From: Symsagittifera roscoffensis
Taxonomy: Eukaryota; Xenacoelomorpha; Acoela; Convolutidae
NCBI RefSeq assembly: GCF_963678635.1
Contig: NC_087065.1
Location: 27,735,254-27,799,253 of the forward strand
Reading direction: 5' to 3'
Length of the DNA stretch: 64,000 nt
The notes below the pieces were generated by a model. It saw nothing but the letters and a program-made list of their open reading frames with translations. It did not search any database and had not been told where the DNA came from. The position numbers were made by a program, and so were the translations under genes. This document shows, piece after piece, positions 20,436 through 32,600 of the stretch (its first letter is position 1; each line of letters begins with the position of its first letter).

Positions 20436-21164
20436 GATTCCAAGTGATCTGCAGGACTCAGAGTAGTTGGAATGTGATGCCATTGTAGTTGATGATCCAT
20501 TGTTGAGATTTCAGTCAGTCGATTTGCCACAAATATTTTTTGCTGTTTCGTTGATTTTATCCAATCGAGTACTACCTGACTGCCTGTCCAGACATGTAAA
20601 ACAGCTGTTCTGTTGAGATGAAATTCTTTGGACACAAATGACAAAAGACGTGCTCCAATTGTTGCAGCTTCTAATTCAAGTTTTGGTACACTCAGTTGTT
20701 TAATAGGCGCAACCTTTCTTTTGCCAATCAAAAACTTACATTCAAGGACTGTTTCGTCTAAATTAAGCATTCGCAAGAAGAGGACTGCGGCCATACCGAT
20801 GAGTGAAGCGTCAATAAATGCGTGTATTTCCAAACTCCACGATTTATTGCTTTGGAAACAAAATCCTTGGCAAAGTTATTCTTTCCATCCTGAGAAAAAA
20901 ATCCAGGAATTTCTGTAGCTTGTGTTGATGGTCACTAGCCTATCTGATTATCCCATTTCAAACTTAGCCTCCAAATCTGCTGGCTGCAGTAGAGCCTTCA
21001 AACGAATTTTTACTGGTGCTAAAAATTCCTAGAGGGTCGAAAATAGACCACAACAAGCTGAAGAGTTTCTGTTGAGTATAATTATCAGCCAGAGTTGGAA
21101 AGTTTTGAAGGGGATCAACAAAAAACTCATCACTGTCAATTTTTTCAGTTTTGTCCAAGAACAC
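20432..21164 (-). pseudogene. BEL/Pao connection and RNase H-like remnant
   Basis: At 21164-20964 the frame reads SIFDPLGIFS, a family block, then shifts frame to APVKIRLKALLQP. At 20833-20432 come AFIDASLIGMAAVLFLR, VAPIKQLSVPKLELEAA, VVLDWIKS and WHHIPTTLSPADH. The usual WTDS is WTGS, losing one acidic residue. Confidence 0.8.
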
Positions 21165-21305
21165 GAATTGAAGTTTTTATCTCGTCGTGGTCTTCGCAAG
21201 GAATATGTTGCAGGGCGAGCTTGTTGTTAGATAAGAACTTGGTGAGACGAAAACCACCTTGTTATAAAGACTCCCTGGTTTCTCTTGAAACGCATTGTGC
21301 TTCAC

Positions 21306-21914
21306 CTAACGTCGGTACTGAGGCAATGTAGTCATCCAAATAAAACTGTCTAGAATTGCATCATAAGCCAGAGGAAACGAGTCTTTGTTGTCCAAAGCGC
21401 GTTTTTGTAATGCATAAATAGCGCAGAATGGGGAACATGTGGCTCCAAATATTAACCGCGTGTATTCATACTGACGAACTTTTCCGTTATAGCTCCAGAG
21501 AAAACGCAAGGCTGGCCTATCTTCTTCACGAATATTTATTTGCATAAACATCCCTTCAAAATCGGCAAGAAGACCAATAGAATGTTTGCGGAAGCGCAGC
21601 AGAATCCCTGTTAAATTTGCAAGTAGATCTGGACCTGTGAGGAGATTGTTGTTAAGTGATTGGCCTTTGAAAAAAAATGCGGCGTGGGCTACCCTTCTGA
21701 TTTTTGTTGGTTTATTTGGGTTTTGTACTGGGTGATGTGGTAAATACCAAATTCGCGAGGGTTTTACTCTTTTCAGTTCTACCGGTCGCACGTGTTTCTT
21801 TTCGAGATCATTTACGAGGGTTGCTTCGTATAAATTTCGTAGATCGTTGTTTTTAGCAAGTCGGCGATCAAATGATTTTAGTTGATTTCGGGCTATGTAG
21901 TAGTTATTCTGCAA
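21306..21914 (-). pseudogene. BEL/Pao reverse transcriptase remnant
   Basis: WYLPHHPVQNPNKPTKIR, SLNNNLLTGPDLLANL, LLADFEGMFMQI, ALRFLW and FGATCSPFCA are the usual BEL/Pao RT blocks. The catalytic motif is present as FYLDDYIAS but in another frame, so a single-base shift near 21345 separates it from the rest. The window's other RTs are of the Ty3/Gypsy and LINE type. Confidence 0.88.
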
Positions 21915-22076
21915 TTGAGTCTAATTCTTCCACGGTAAACCATTTTCATACTTTTCTCCCGTGTGATGTATTTTGTTTTCAAGGATTCGAATTGCCGCCA
22001 AATTGTTTTCGGTATAAAACTCCTTTTCTGTTGTTTTTAGTCCTGTTTCTTCAATTTTCCAGAATTGCTGAACCAA

Positions 22077-22862
22077 TTAGTCCAATGGTTGCTCAACAGA
22101 TTCATTTGACTTTCTTGTAGCGTGGAATACAAATCCCAAAGTTTGTCTGTTGCGCACTTTATTCAATCGTGTGGGAGCAATTGTTTGGTGATATTCTCCT
22201 GCAATTGTCGAGCCCAGTCGAGTTTGTATTCCGTGTGGTCGGCAATCATTTCCTTCAATTACTTGAATGGGATACGTATAAGAGAACTTACTAATGCCAA
22301 GTAGCGCTGCAATTCTTCCGCCAGCAATATTGGGAAATTTTATGTGTCTACAACCTTTGAAACCCTGACAGATTCCATTGAGATGAGCAACATCTGCAGG
22401 AGGTATATTCAAAAATGGCGTTTTATAAACATTACGAAATAAAAACGTTTGTCCCGTTTGTTTGTACGGTGCTAAATTAACGATGTTGTCTAGTTTTGCA
22501 ACCGGCATCTCATGGTTGATATTTATAAATTGTGAAGACATGTTTGCTGTTTCTGATGATGAGATTTCCAAGAAGTCTGCAATTTGATCAAGCATAAAAG
22601 TAAATTGGCTGCCAGGGTCAATGAGAGCGTAAGTGTCACAAACTTTACCACTATTGACGAACGACACTGGGATCAGCTGTAATTGTTCGAACCAAATGTT
22701 GGGTAACCGTTCAAATGTTGCTTTCTCTGAAGCAGTAAACCCTCCATTTTTTATAAAAATGAATTTCACTGTCCGCTTGTTTTTGTTGATGGTATGTGAT
22801 TTTGTCAATCCTATGCGACTGGCCGTATCTGCTAGAGGTTGTGGTTGTAAATTCCTTATCAT
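22077..22862 (-). pseudogene. BEL/Pao protease remnant with altered active site
   Basis: A 261-residue open frame. The stretch CDTYALIDPGSQFTF aligns with the family motif in which the catalytic aspartate lies in D-S-G. Here the serine position is proline (DPG), so activity is doubtful. The downstream part contains a typical pol linker with IAALLGISKF. Confidence 0.75.
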
Positions 22863-22974
22863 CTTCGTTTTTTTCCTGAGACGATTGCTGCATATGATGC
22901 ACTGTTTTTGCTTGTAACTCGAGATGGATCATGAAGTGAAGTATGATGGAACCCTCTTCATAGCTGACATCGTC

Positions 22975-24755
22975 TCTCTTAAGTGCAATTATTTCTTGAA
23001 TGACGAGAACTTAAGCAATTTGTGCAGAGCTCATGCTGTTTTACCAAATTATATTTCTCAACTGGTGCTAAAATCCGGCAGCGGGGGCAATGAGCCAAAA
23101 AATGTTCCTGCGATTAATTGAAGCATTTTTTGGAAGGATATTGCAATTTGGTTGTCGTATTGATGTCAGACCCCATTTTAGCGCTTTGCTTACTTCCCAA
23201 AAACGTTTGATTTTGTGTCTTAAGTTCCTGATCTTTGACCGCTGACGTCCCCAGAAACGAGTGCTCCCCTTGTAATCTTTCCAATACTTTAGCTTGTATT
23301 TCAAGCCACTCCTGAAACAATTGTACGTTGTTGTTTTGAAAATTTTCACGGACAACGTATTCGGTCCATTTCATAAGTAATTTGTCAGGAACTTTAGTTT
23401 TGATAAATTTGAGTAAAGCTGTAGAAAGGATGCAAATGAAACAACTGAACGATTGTTACTAGTTGAGGACGGCCAAGTTTCAATTTGCTGAATGAAAACC
23501 TTTACAATATAGTTTGAGTCGCCAAAATGATTTTGAAGGTCCCTCAGTGCGGCTTTGTAAAAAGCAGGGTTACATGAGTACCCTTTGATGAGTGCTTTTG
23601 CTTTTCCTGACACCGAATCCTGTAGATAAGTCATCCGGTGAGTGTCACTCATTGTATGATTCCTGTCAACTGTAGCCTGGAACATGTTTATCCAGTCGTG
23701 GTAAGCCATCGGGTCTCCGTCGTAGTTTGGTAGCTTAATTGGAGAAAGTTTAACAGAAAACTTATAGTCTTTTTTTTCATGTCCGGGTAAAAAACTTGCG
23801 TAAGTTTCACAGCTGTGCATTGTTGGAATGGGTTGAGCTTGGTTGTAGTTCTGATAATTGAAACATTTTGAATTATTTTCTCCAAATGGATCTCTATTTT
23901 ATTGACTGTTTGATGAAGTCGGGTTATTTATAGCCTGATCAAGATGATGTTGTGCATGTATATTGTTTGTTTGGTAGCTGTTACCAACATGAGTATCCCT
24001 TATTTGGTTGTATATATGGTTCTGAACCGTTGGAATGGGCCGCGTTTGGTTCTAGTTAGCATTATTGTTATATAAGGAATAGTTTTCCCTAAAAGCATCT
24101 CTATTCTGTTCACTGTTTGATGAAATTGGGTAATTTACAACCTGATCAATATTATGTTGTGGCTGTATATTGTTTGTTTCGCTTCGTATACGGTGTCGAT
24201 TATCTGGTTGCATGGATGACTTTGCACTAGCAGATGCGGTGGAGTTTGGTTGTAGTTAGAATGAATGAGGTACCATGAATGATTTTCTCTAAGCGCATCT
24301 CTATTCTGTTCGCAGTGTGTTGATATCGGGTTGTTGAAAACCTGTTCATGACAATGATGTGCATGTAGAGTGTTTAATTGATTTTTATCATATCCATGAC
24401 TATCCACTACCTGGTGCTTTTTATTATCCCCATGACTATCCACTACCTGGTTGTTCAAATCCAAAGTTCTTTGAAACTGTTCAACCGAGTGACTTTGAGC
24501 AAACGGGTTCCGATTCGCTTGTATGACAGTAGGGGGAGATGTATACTGCTCTAAATTTTTTTGATGAGTTAGATGGAAATTATTCTCCTTTGAAGTTGAT
24601 GTTTGTATAACGTTTCCTGGTTGCTGAAGATTGGAATAAGCAAATGAAGATTCCAATAAAATTTTTTCGTAGAGTTTTGCATGGACTGCTGGAGCTGAAA
24701 ACTGAAACGAATCATGGATGGATTCTTTTCTCTCTGAAAGTTGCTTCAGCAACAC
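22975..24755 (-). pseudogene. BEL/Pao gag remnant
   Basis: The part at 23820-23371 holds the family hallmark LPNYDGDPMAYHDWINMFQ and a following helical region of the type ending in a LQNHFG stretch. Downstream in other frames come the KWTEYVVRENF stretch (23374) and, at about 23110-22985, zinc-binding residues HFLAHCPRC and CTNCLSSRHSRNNC (CX2CX4HX4C), followed by a stop. The N-terminal 206-residue frame at 24755-24135 is Gln/His/Asn-rich and contains a recent doublet of VVDSHG. It is assigned to gag by position only. Confidence 0.75.
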
Positions 24756-24770
24756 GCGGCATTAGAGTTT

Positions 24771-24830
24771 GGCGACCGCTTGCTCCGCTGCGCTTCAATT
24801 CAACACGAGTATTATTGTGCGCGTAAATCT
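24771..24830 (+). repeat. Dispersed repeat family E (second copy 32928-32996, minus)
   Basis: GCGACCGCTTGCTCC, GCTGCGCTTCAATTC, ACACGAGTA and GTGCGCGTAAATC match the reverse complement of 32928-32996. It lies at the outer edge of the BEL/Pao remnant. Confidence 0.6.
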
Positions 24831-25447
24831 TTTTTGTGCCGATAATTTAGACGGTTGTGTTTTTGAAGTTGATAGTTTTGTTGACAAATCATGAGATAAT
24901 TGAACTAATTGAGGAAGCTTCGCCCCAGACTGAGCATCTTTTTGGGTCTGTCAGTCAATCATCTATCACTTTTGTACGTTGGTCTGGTAAAAGACACGTT
25001 TTTCACTTTTTATGCTAGAAGATTGTTCTTCTAAACGATCGGTCCCCTATCAATGAGAAGGGAATGTATCATTGATTGTTGAACAAAAACGAATCAGCTC
25101 TACAGTATCAAAATATATACCAAAAAATTGCTTTAAATGATTAAATGATCTATACTTTGGAGTGGGAACGGGAATCCAATGTTTTTGCACAAAAACAAAA
25201 ATAAAAAAACAAAAGAGCTAAAAAGCTATTTCAAAATCACCAGATAAAAGTAAGAACTTCAAACAAGTTCTCTTTTTTGTTGGTATACAAATATCTTCCG
25301 CAATGATTTTTTCAAAAAAGCGTTTTTCACTTTTCACATTTGTCAAAAAAAAGTACAAAAAAGGGACAGTTTTTCTACTTAAGACTTAATGGACTTAAAA
25401 CAAAACAAAAGCTCTGTATAAAGCATGCAAATTCTAAAAACAAAGAC
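24831..25447. other. AT-rich intergenic sequence
   Basis: No gene or recognised repeat. A 60-codon frame at 25340-25522 is Lys/Phe-rich low-complexity sequence that crosses the start of the tandem duplication. Confidence 0.4.
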
Positions 25448-26727
25448 GTTTTTAAAAACTCTTTTTTGTTTTTTGGAAAGTTAGTATCCAACATGTTGAG
25501 GCAAGCATCGGGAAATAAGTAATTCATTTTTTTCCCACAAACTTGATGTTGATGTATCTGAGTATAGTGTTGTGATTAGTATAAATATCTTAAAATGTAT
25601 GTAAATTGTTCTGACAGTTCAGAAAACATGACGGCTTCAAAGAATTTGAATATAATTTGCTTGATTTTGTGGACTTGAATTTGCAAACAAAAAATCGTTT
25701 TCTAAAAATTTCGAAATCACAGTAGAGCCAGCACCTGAGATATGCCAGTATACTGCAACAATTTTTACCTTTTTCTCTTTTAATTATTACATTCCTGAAA
25801 TTTTTCAACAAATTTAACTTTAATTTCAATAAAATACTTCACTGATTTTTATTTTCAACACGCAATTTTTTTTTTGTATTAAGAAATCAAACTGTGATAA
25901 ATTTGTAGGGGTCAGTTAAAATACTTAAAACTACGTTTAATTTTGTTCATGAGTGTATCTCGCTCTATATGTTACAGAAAAGGGCTTGAAATTTATTTCG
26001 GTTTGTTGAAATTGAGACTTTTTTTTGAAATATAATGCTAGGAGTGTTGAAACTAAGTGCAGGAAACAGGCCTATTGAAGTCAAAAATACGTTTGTTAAA
26101 AAATACAATCAGGTAGGTTGAAAAAATGAAACGCCAAAAACTTACACGCAACGCTCAAAATTTAACGATAAACGCAAAAGGTGTTTTAACGAAAATCAAT
26201 CAAAAGTATCAAAAAAGTATTTTTAATTTAATTTTGGATCGCTTAGAAAAAGATTGTATTTGGCAATATTAAAGCTAAGAGAGAGAGAGAGAGGGGGGTG
26301 TTTTCTGACCTCTTTTCTGGTCATGACATCTTTTCTTGTCGATTAACTTAAATTGAATCTAATACATGGACGCGCTCGACGTCGGCAATATTAAATTGAA
26401 AGAGAAGTGTGTCGTGCCAAAAAACGCATGAACAAAAACGTTCAGAAGAATTCTTTGAAACGTTTTTTTCTGAAATAATTTTGCATGCTTCCCAGAAATT
26501 GTTTTCAAAATATGTGCTTTAGAAGAGCTCAACCAAAGTGGTTATCCTAGAAAAATTGAATTACAAATTTTTTAACAACTTTTTTGAAATCCCACGTCCA
26601 TTCCTTAAGAAACTCGTAGCTCCATGATTGATTTAAGCCCCCATGTTTTGACAAAAAACATCGCTGGTGAAAAATCATTATAAAAAACTTGATGTCCAAG
26701 TTGATAATTTTGCACAGGGCTTTCATT
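25448..26727. repeat. About 1.3-kb tandem duplication, unit 1
   Basis: Starts TTTTTAAAAACTCTTTTTT and contains GTATCCAACATGTTGAGGC, AGAGCCAGCACCTGAG, GAGTGTATCTCGCTC and a short (GA)n. It repeats directly at 26728-28084 with scattered substitutions, so it is much older than the 2956-bp duplication. No gene recognised. Confidence 0.88.
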
Positions 26728-27603
26728 GAAGTTTTTAAAAACTCTTTTTTATTTTTTGGAAAGTTAGTATCCAACATGTTGAGGCAAGCATCGGGAAACA
26801 AGTAATACGTTTTTTTCCACAAACTTGATGTTGATGTATCTGAGTATAGTGTTGTGATTAGTATAAATATCTTAAACTGTATGTAAATTATTCTGACATT
26901 ATATAAAACATGACGGCTTCAAAGAATTTGAATTTAATTTGCTTGAGTTTTTGGACTTGAATTTGCAAACAAAAAATCGTTTTCTAAAAATTTCGAAATC
27001 ACAGTAGAGCCAGCACCTGAGATATGCCAGTATACTGCAACAATTTTTACCTTTTTCTCTTTTAATTATTACATACCTGAATAATTTTTCAACAAATTTA
27101 ACTTTAATTTCAATAAAATACTTCACTGATTTTTATTTTCAACACGCAATTTTTTTTGAATTAAGAAATCAAACTTTGATAAATTTGTAGGGGTCAGTTA
27201 AAATACTTAAAACTACGTTTAATTTTGTTCACGAGTGTATCTCGCTCTATATGTTACAGAGAAGGGCTTGAAATTTATTTCGGTTTGTTGAAATTGAGAC
27301 TTTTTTTTAAATATAATGCTAGGAGTGTTAAAACTAAGTGCAGGAAACAGGCCTATTGAAGTCAAAGTTACGTTTGTTAAAAGATACAATCAGGTACGTT
27401 GAAAAAATGAAACGCCAAAAACTTACACGCAACGGTTGAACATCAAACGTTGAAACGTTGTAACGTTGAAACATTGCAACGTTCAACATTTAACGATAAA
27501 CGCGAAAGGTGTTTTAACGAAAATCAATCAAAAGTATAAAAAAAATTTTTTCAATTTTATTTTATATCGCTTAGAAAAAGAACGTATTTGGCAATATTAA
27601 AGC

Positions 27604-27650
<47 letters not shown>

Positions 27651-28084
27651 TGTTTTCTGACCTCTTTTCTGGTCATGACATCTTTTCTGGTCGATTAACT
27701 TAAATTGAATCTATTACATGGACGCGCTCGACGTCGGAAATATTAAATTGAAAGAGAAGTGCGTCGTGCCAAAAAATGCATGAACAAAAATGTTCAGAAG
27801 AATTTTTTGAAACGTTTTTTTCTGAAAATATTTTGCATGCTGCCCAGAAATTGTTTTCAAAATATGTGCTTTAGAAGAGCTCAACCAAAGTGGTTATCCT
27901 AGAAAAATTGAATTACAAATTTTTTAACAACTTTTTTGAAATCCCACGTCCATTCCTTAAGAAACTCGTAGCTCCATGATTGATTTAAGCCCCCATATTT
28001 TGAGAAAAAAGTATCACTGGTGAAAATTTATTATAAAAAACTTGATGTCCAAGTTGATAACTTTGCACAGGGCTTTCATTGAAG
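26728..28084. repeat. About 1.3-kb tandem duplication, unit 2
   Basis: Diverged copy, about 75 bp longer than unit 1. The extra length is a longer (GA)n run and an inserted patch of AACGTTG words at about 27430-27490. Confidence 0.88.
27606..27643. repeat. (GA)n microsatellite
   Basis: About 19 GA units followed by a G run. The matching site in unit 1 (about 26278-26293) has far fewer units. Confidence 0.95.
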
Positions 28085-29614
28085 TCTTTTAAATAGGATG
28101 TAAAATGCCGCCAAAAATGATTATTTGCGACACCTGTCTTGAGAAAAAACCATGCTCAATAAATCAGGTTCTTCACTAGTGGAAAGGATGACGTTTCACA
28201 CAGACCAGTTTGAAGATTTGATCTGTTTTGTGCTTTTGAAACAGTGTTTTCTAGAACGTTTGATCACATGATGAATTGTTTTTTTTTTGTGCAGAAATTG
28301 AAGTTCACTGCTATGAAATTATCCGGTTATTAGTAAGGTCATAAATTGCAAATGACAATTCCTTTCCTTGTATTTATAATCCAATATTCTCTGCTTATGA
28401 TTACGGTTGAGCTGCAAGCTTCAGCGTGCAGCCTTTTCCAAACACCTGTTCTTTTTTTTTCACTTTTATACAAATTGATTGCATTTAGAAAGAAAGATGG
28501 TATGAAAAATTGAAGCATTTTAAAGCATGTAATCCAGGTGAACACTGCGTTTATCCATCGTTACAGACTGCATAATAACCGCTTTATACCGTGAAACTCG
28601 GTATAATATATTTACCGTTCAATTACATGGTAATAGACATTGATATTAAAATGCTTCCGCAATCTTTATTGTATCATATGTCCTACGAATATGTTCTATG
28701 AAATACGAATAGGATAATTATAGTATCAAAAATCATCCGATTCGGAGCTTTCAAAAATCATTAAACATTAATTGTCTTTTTCAAGATGATGTTCCTCTAG
28801 ATTATTGTTCTGATCACTCGTAGTTTTTAATTATATATACCATCATATTTTGCGCTACATTAACGGAAAGATAATATGGCCAGATTATTATTAACATTTT
28901 CACGCTCCAGACGTATAGAAAAAAGTATTCAATAGACGAAAAAATCTTGAAATTATTATTTGAGTTGCAACTTATCTCTAACATGTAAGTTTAATTTACT
29001 CAATTAAATTATCAGACTCATTCAAAACTAGCTTTAAAAGATACGATTTTTCATCGCAGAATCAAAATGGTGTGTACTTGGTACTGTTTTTGCTACAAAA
29101 ACAAAAGCAAACTTTAAACATGGTATATATTCATGATTTAAAGTACATTCTCTTCGTTTAAAGCAATACAGAACTCTTCATAAGTATAAAACACGAAAAA
29201 AGAGATTTCAAGTTTTGGCATTCAACTGGATAAAAACTATCGTTTTTGTTACAATATACAACTTTATTTAACTCCATGTTATAACTTTGGTTTTAGAACC
29301 AAGAAAAAACATTATATGAAGTACATAACTTAATGAGACTTTACAACCATACAAGGAGGTCTGATCACTAGACCAAGTGAAGCACTTCACTGACAGTTTC
29401 GTTTGGCGAAGACGAAAATTAAAATCAAAAATCTAACCAAGAACAACAAAATAACCATCTGCCTTCACTTCACTCAAACTCAGCTGACTTCACTGATTTT
29501 GGACTTTTGTCTGAATCTACACAAACAAGTCATTGAATACTTTCGTCCAGGAAACATCCAAGAAATTATGAAACTTTGAGAAAAAATAAGATTTTAAATA
29601 ACCGCTTTGCCGAA
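28085..29614. other. Upstream region of the FOXJ1-like gene
   Basis: AT-rich with no recognised repeat or gene. A three-codon upstream frame ATG AAA CTT TGA (29568-29579) precedes the main ATG. I cannot name a promoter element. Confidence 0.4.
29568..29579 (+). promoter_or_regulatory. Minimal upstream open reading frame (3 codons)
   Basis: ATG-AAA-CTT-TGA ends 35 nt before the main ATG at 29615 and is in another frame. It could tune translation if it lies in the mRNA leader, but the transcription start is unknown. Confidence 0.35.
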
Positions 29615-32600
29615 ATGACATCTTCGAGGGCATGCGAACAGACAACAAGCTCGAGTAAACTTGGCACAGAAAACCCGGACGACTTTTTAATCGACGTGCA
29701 TGGAACTGACAAAATAGTGGATGCTCAGTCACCAACCGCTGCTTATCGCGCTTCCGCTAGCCAATCAGGTTTTGTGGACGAGCAAGAGGAAGACGAGTTG
29801 GATGACTCACTCACGAGTTTAAATTGGCTGCACTCTATGCAAGGTGGATTTCAATTAGACCAAACCAGTGAGGTGAAAAAAGACGGCAGCTGTGAAGATA
29901 AAAAAGAACTGAGCGAGGATCGAACTTCAACTGCTGTCAAGCAGGTGCATTCGCCTCCTACAGCTAACTGCACCAAGTTGACGATTCCGATGAAAAGTAT
30001 AGCAAAAACTGCGACACGAGCGCCTCCCAATAGAAACAAAAACTTAATTAATGTCGCGGCTGCTTTGAACAATGCGCAAAATTTCGTCACTATTTCGCCT
30101 ACAAAAAACATTAAGCAAAGCTCAAAAATTGTCTCGATCAATGATAATGCTGTAACTTCAAGACCGCTCTCTCAGAAAACGATGTCTAAAAAGATTTCAA
30201 TCACCACTATTCCGGCCAAGAGGGAAGTGACGACGATAGTGAATGGGAATTTGGGTCTGACTGCCAATATGGGTCTGAATAGGACAGTGGGATTGGCCAA
30301 TAGGAACGGAGCAAGCTCGGGCACATTTGTTCCCGCGGTTTTGTCGAGAGCTGGTTCCACAGAGCAAGGTAAGTCAAGTCTTACTTTTTCTAAGGTCCAA
30401 TGAGTGAACAAATAGAACCACGACTAATAAGTTTTTTGTCGGGTTCAAATATCAGGTTCGGCGTTGGGTTGATATTCTACAAATATCAATCCAACACTGA
30501 GAAATCACCTAATCAAACTCCAACACAAATTCAGGATAAAATGAGCTATATGAAGAAAAAATGAATTAAAAAATGAAGTCATCAAATGTAGAAATAATCA
30601 AAAGTTTATGTTGATTTAATTCTATAGGTAGCGATTTCATCCCTTATCCAATGAACAACACCGGCAACCACCACTTACTCTTAAATTCGACTCTTCAAAA
30701 CTTCTCTTCTCAACTAAGTACCAATGCAAAGGGGTCAGACGCCGCCCAACTGCTAGACGACCCAGATGTGTCTAAATACAAGTACAACCACCTGATCAAA
30801 CCTCCTTTTTCCTACACTACTCTAATCTGTATGGCTATGAAGGCGAGGGGGGCTTCGATAGACGGGAAGATCACTTTAAACCATTTGCTGAGTTGGATTG
30901 CGGATAACTTCAGTTACTACAAGCATTCGGACCCCGCCTGGCAGGTTGGTTGACATGCACGAGCAATACTTGTTCTTCACTGCTTCAGTTTGTCATGGTT
31001 GTAGTCAGGAGTAAGACTGGCAGTAGCAGTTTTAGAGCGGGAGGGAAGCGAAGGTGGACACCAGCCTCAAAATGTTTTTAATAATATTAAATGACAAATT
31101 TGTGTCTTTATAGTTTTTTGAAGGACCTCGAAAATTGAGTTTCTTGTAATATTTGGTGTATTTTTAAACTCCCAGACTGCATTATCTTGGTTTGATTTGT
31201 CTTGCAACATAAAATGTTTTAAAAGTGCTCCAACTATTGTGTGTCCTAGAACAACGTGTACCACGCCTTGACAAGCAACAAGTGCTTCCAGAAAGTGGCC
31301 ACAGGCAGTCAGAGCAGTGGAGTGTTCGGCAGCTTCCAGGAGGAGTTGAGCAGTGGCAACTCCATCTGGCGCATATCCCCCACCCACCAGCACGAGGTGG
31401 ACTCCATGTTCAAGAAGAAGAGGGCGCTCCAGCAGCCCACTTCGGCTCACAATGGCAATCTGAAAAAACCAAGGTGAGTCGTTGATTGATTAAAGGAGAA
31501 AATTGCTTTGAGTCTTTCATTTTCTATCAGTTAACTCATTTTTTTGGTAAATGATTTGCAAGATGACTGTTTTTTATAGATTTGAACGTATTTAAAATCA
31601 CGGGAAAAATAAGTTCCGACCAGTAAATTGAACAAAAACTTTTCGTTTTGTTGAGTCTTCCAGGGCGGTTCTAGGATTTTCTAGATGGAAGGGGGCGGAT
31701 TTTCAAAAAAATTTCAAAAGTTTTGTCGACTTTTTTTTAGGTCGACCGAACTGGATTTTCCGAGCTCTCCCAAAGCATTAAAAAGACCCGGTTTTGGTCA
31801 ATTTTTTTTGCGCCGCAGACGAATATTTGAAAAACAGGCATAAAGGCGTTTTTAGGCACTTTTTGGAAAACGTTGACCAAAAAATCGCGCTTTCTCGGCG
31901 CCGCTCCCACCAAAGGCGCCTTCAGAAATTTTTTAGGGTCCTTCGACAAATATGGATACCTCAAAATAGTGCATAGTGCAGGGGGTCGAATCCATGAAGG
32001 AAAGAAAAACGTCCGCCCCACCAAACCCCCCCCCCCCCCATCTAAATCCGCCCTGGTTGAAATATGATATATGAAGTCTTTCAAAATGATGAATGAATTG
32101 ATTCAAAAGGATGAAAAATAGATGTTGTTGAGCCAGAGAGCTGATATGGTTGCCGGAGAGCCCTAATAAGCTCTTTAATTTAGTTATTCATTGAAAAGCA
32201 ACGGATATTGGCCTTACCTCATATAAGTTTCGCTCAACCAAAAACCAATTGTCCAGCTAAAAACAAACAAACTCAGATTTGTGAAATTTAAGAACTATAT
32301 TTATGAATTGTTCGACAAATTTTGTCACAAAATACAATAAAACATTTTCAAGTTTCTTCTTATAAATGGGTAAATGTATGTTAGATCCATTTCAATAAAT
32401 TTGAGTCAAAGTTGAACCTTAACCATTTTTAGCAAAAACAACAATAGATTGAAGGAAATTTTCAATCAATTAATACATCGGTTGAAAAATAATAATCAAA
32501 GCTTCTTGGTCCGCGACTGTATGAGCAAAATTTGTTCTTTAGGAGTTAAATAATTGAAATTTGGGTTTTATTAATTTAGGTTTGCATTTAGTTTCAACAT

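Larger units (their letters stand above)
20373..24830 (-). mobile_element. Decayed BEL/Pao retrotransposon, integrase missing
   Basis: In minus-strand order: a Gag N-terminal region, a Gag domain of the BEL/Pao type, zinc knuckles, protease, RT, and an RNase H-like region. No LTRs and no integrase were found; the element stops at a misplaced 63-bp copy of its own pol. Many frameshifts and stops are present. It is inserted between the receptor-like gene and the FOXJ1-like gene. The 5' limit is uncertain, near 24760-24830. Confidence 0.85.

Noticed and set aside
24396-24455. CRISPR-like direct repeats
   Set aside because: Only two units, inside the coding sequence of a BEL/Pao gag remnant in an animal genome.
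29851-30411. Two open frames on the minus strand opposite exon 1 of the forkhead gene
   Set aside because: Shadows of a coding exon; no domain of their own.
30945-31249. A hidden exon with the canonical forkhead helix
   Set aside because: No sequence resembling the NSIRHNLS codons was found in this intron.
31737-32084. 115-codon minus-strand frame and overlapping plus-strand frames
   Set aside because: They lie in repeat family C, and other copies do not keep the frames.
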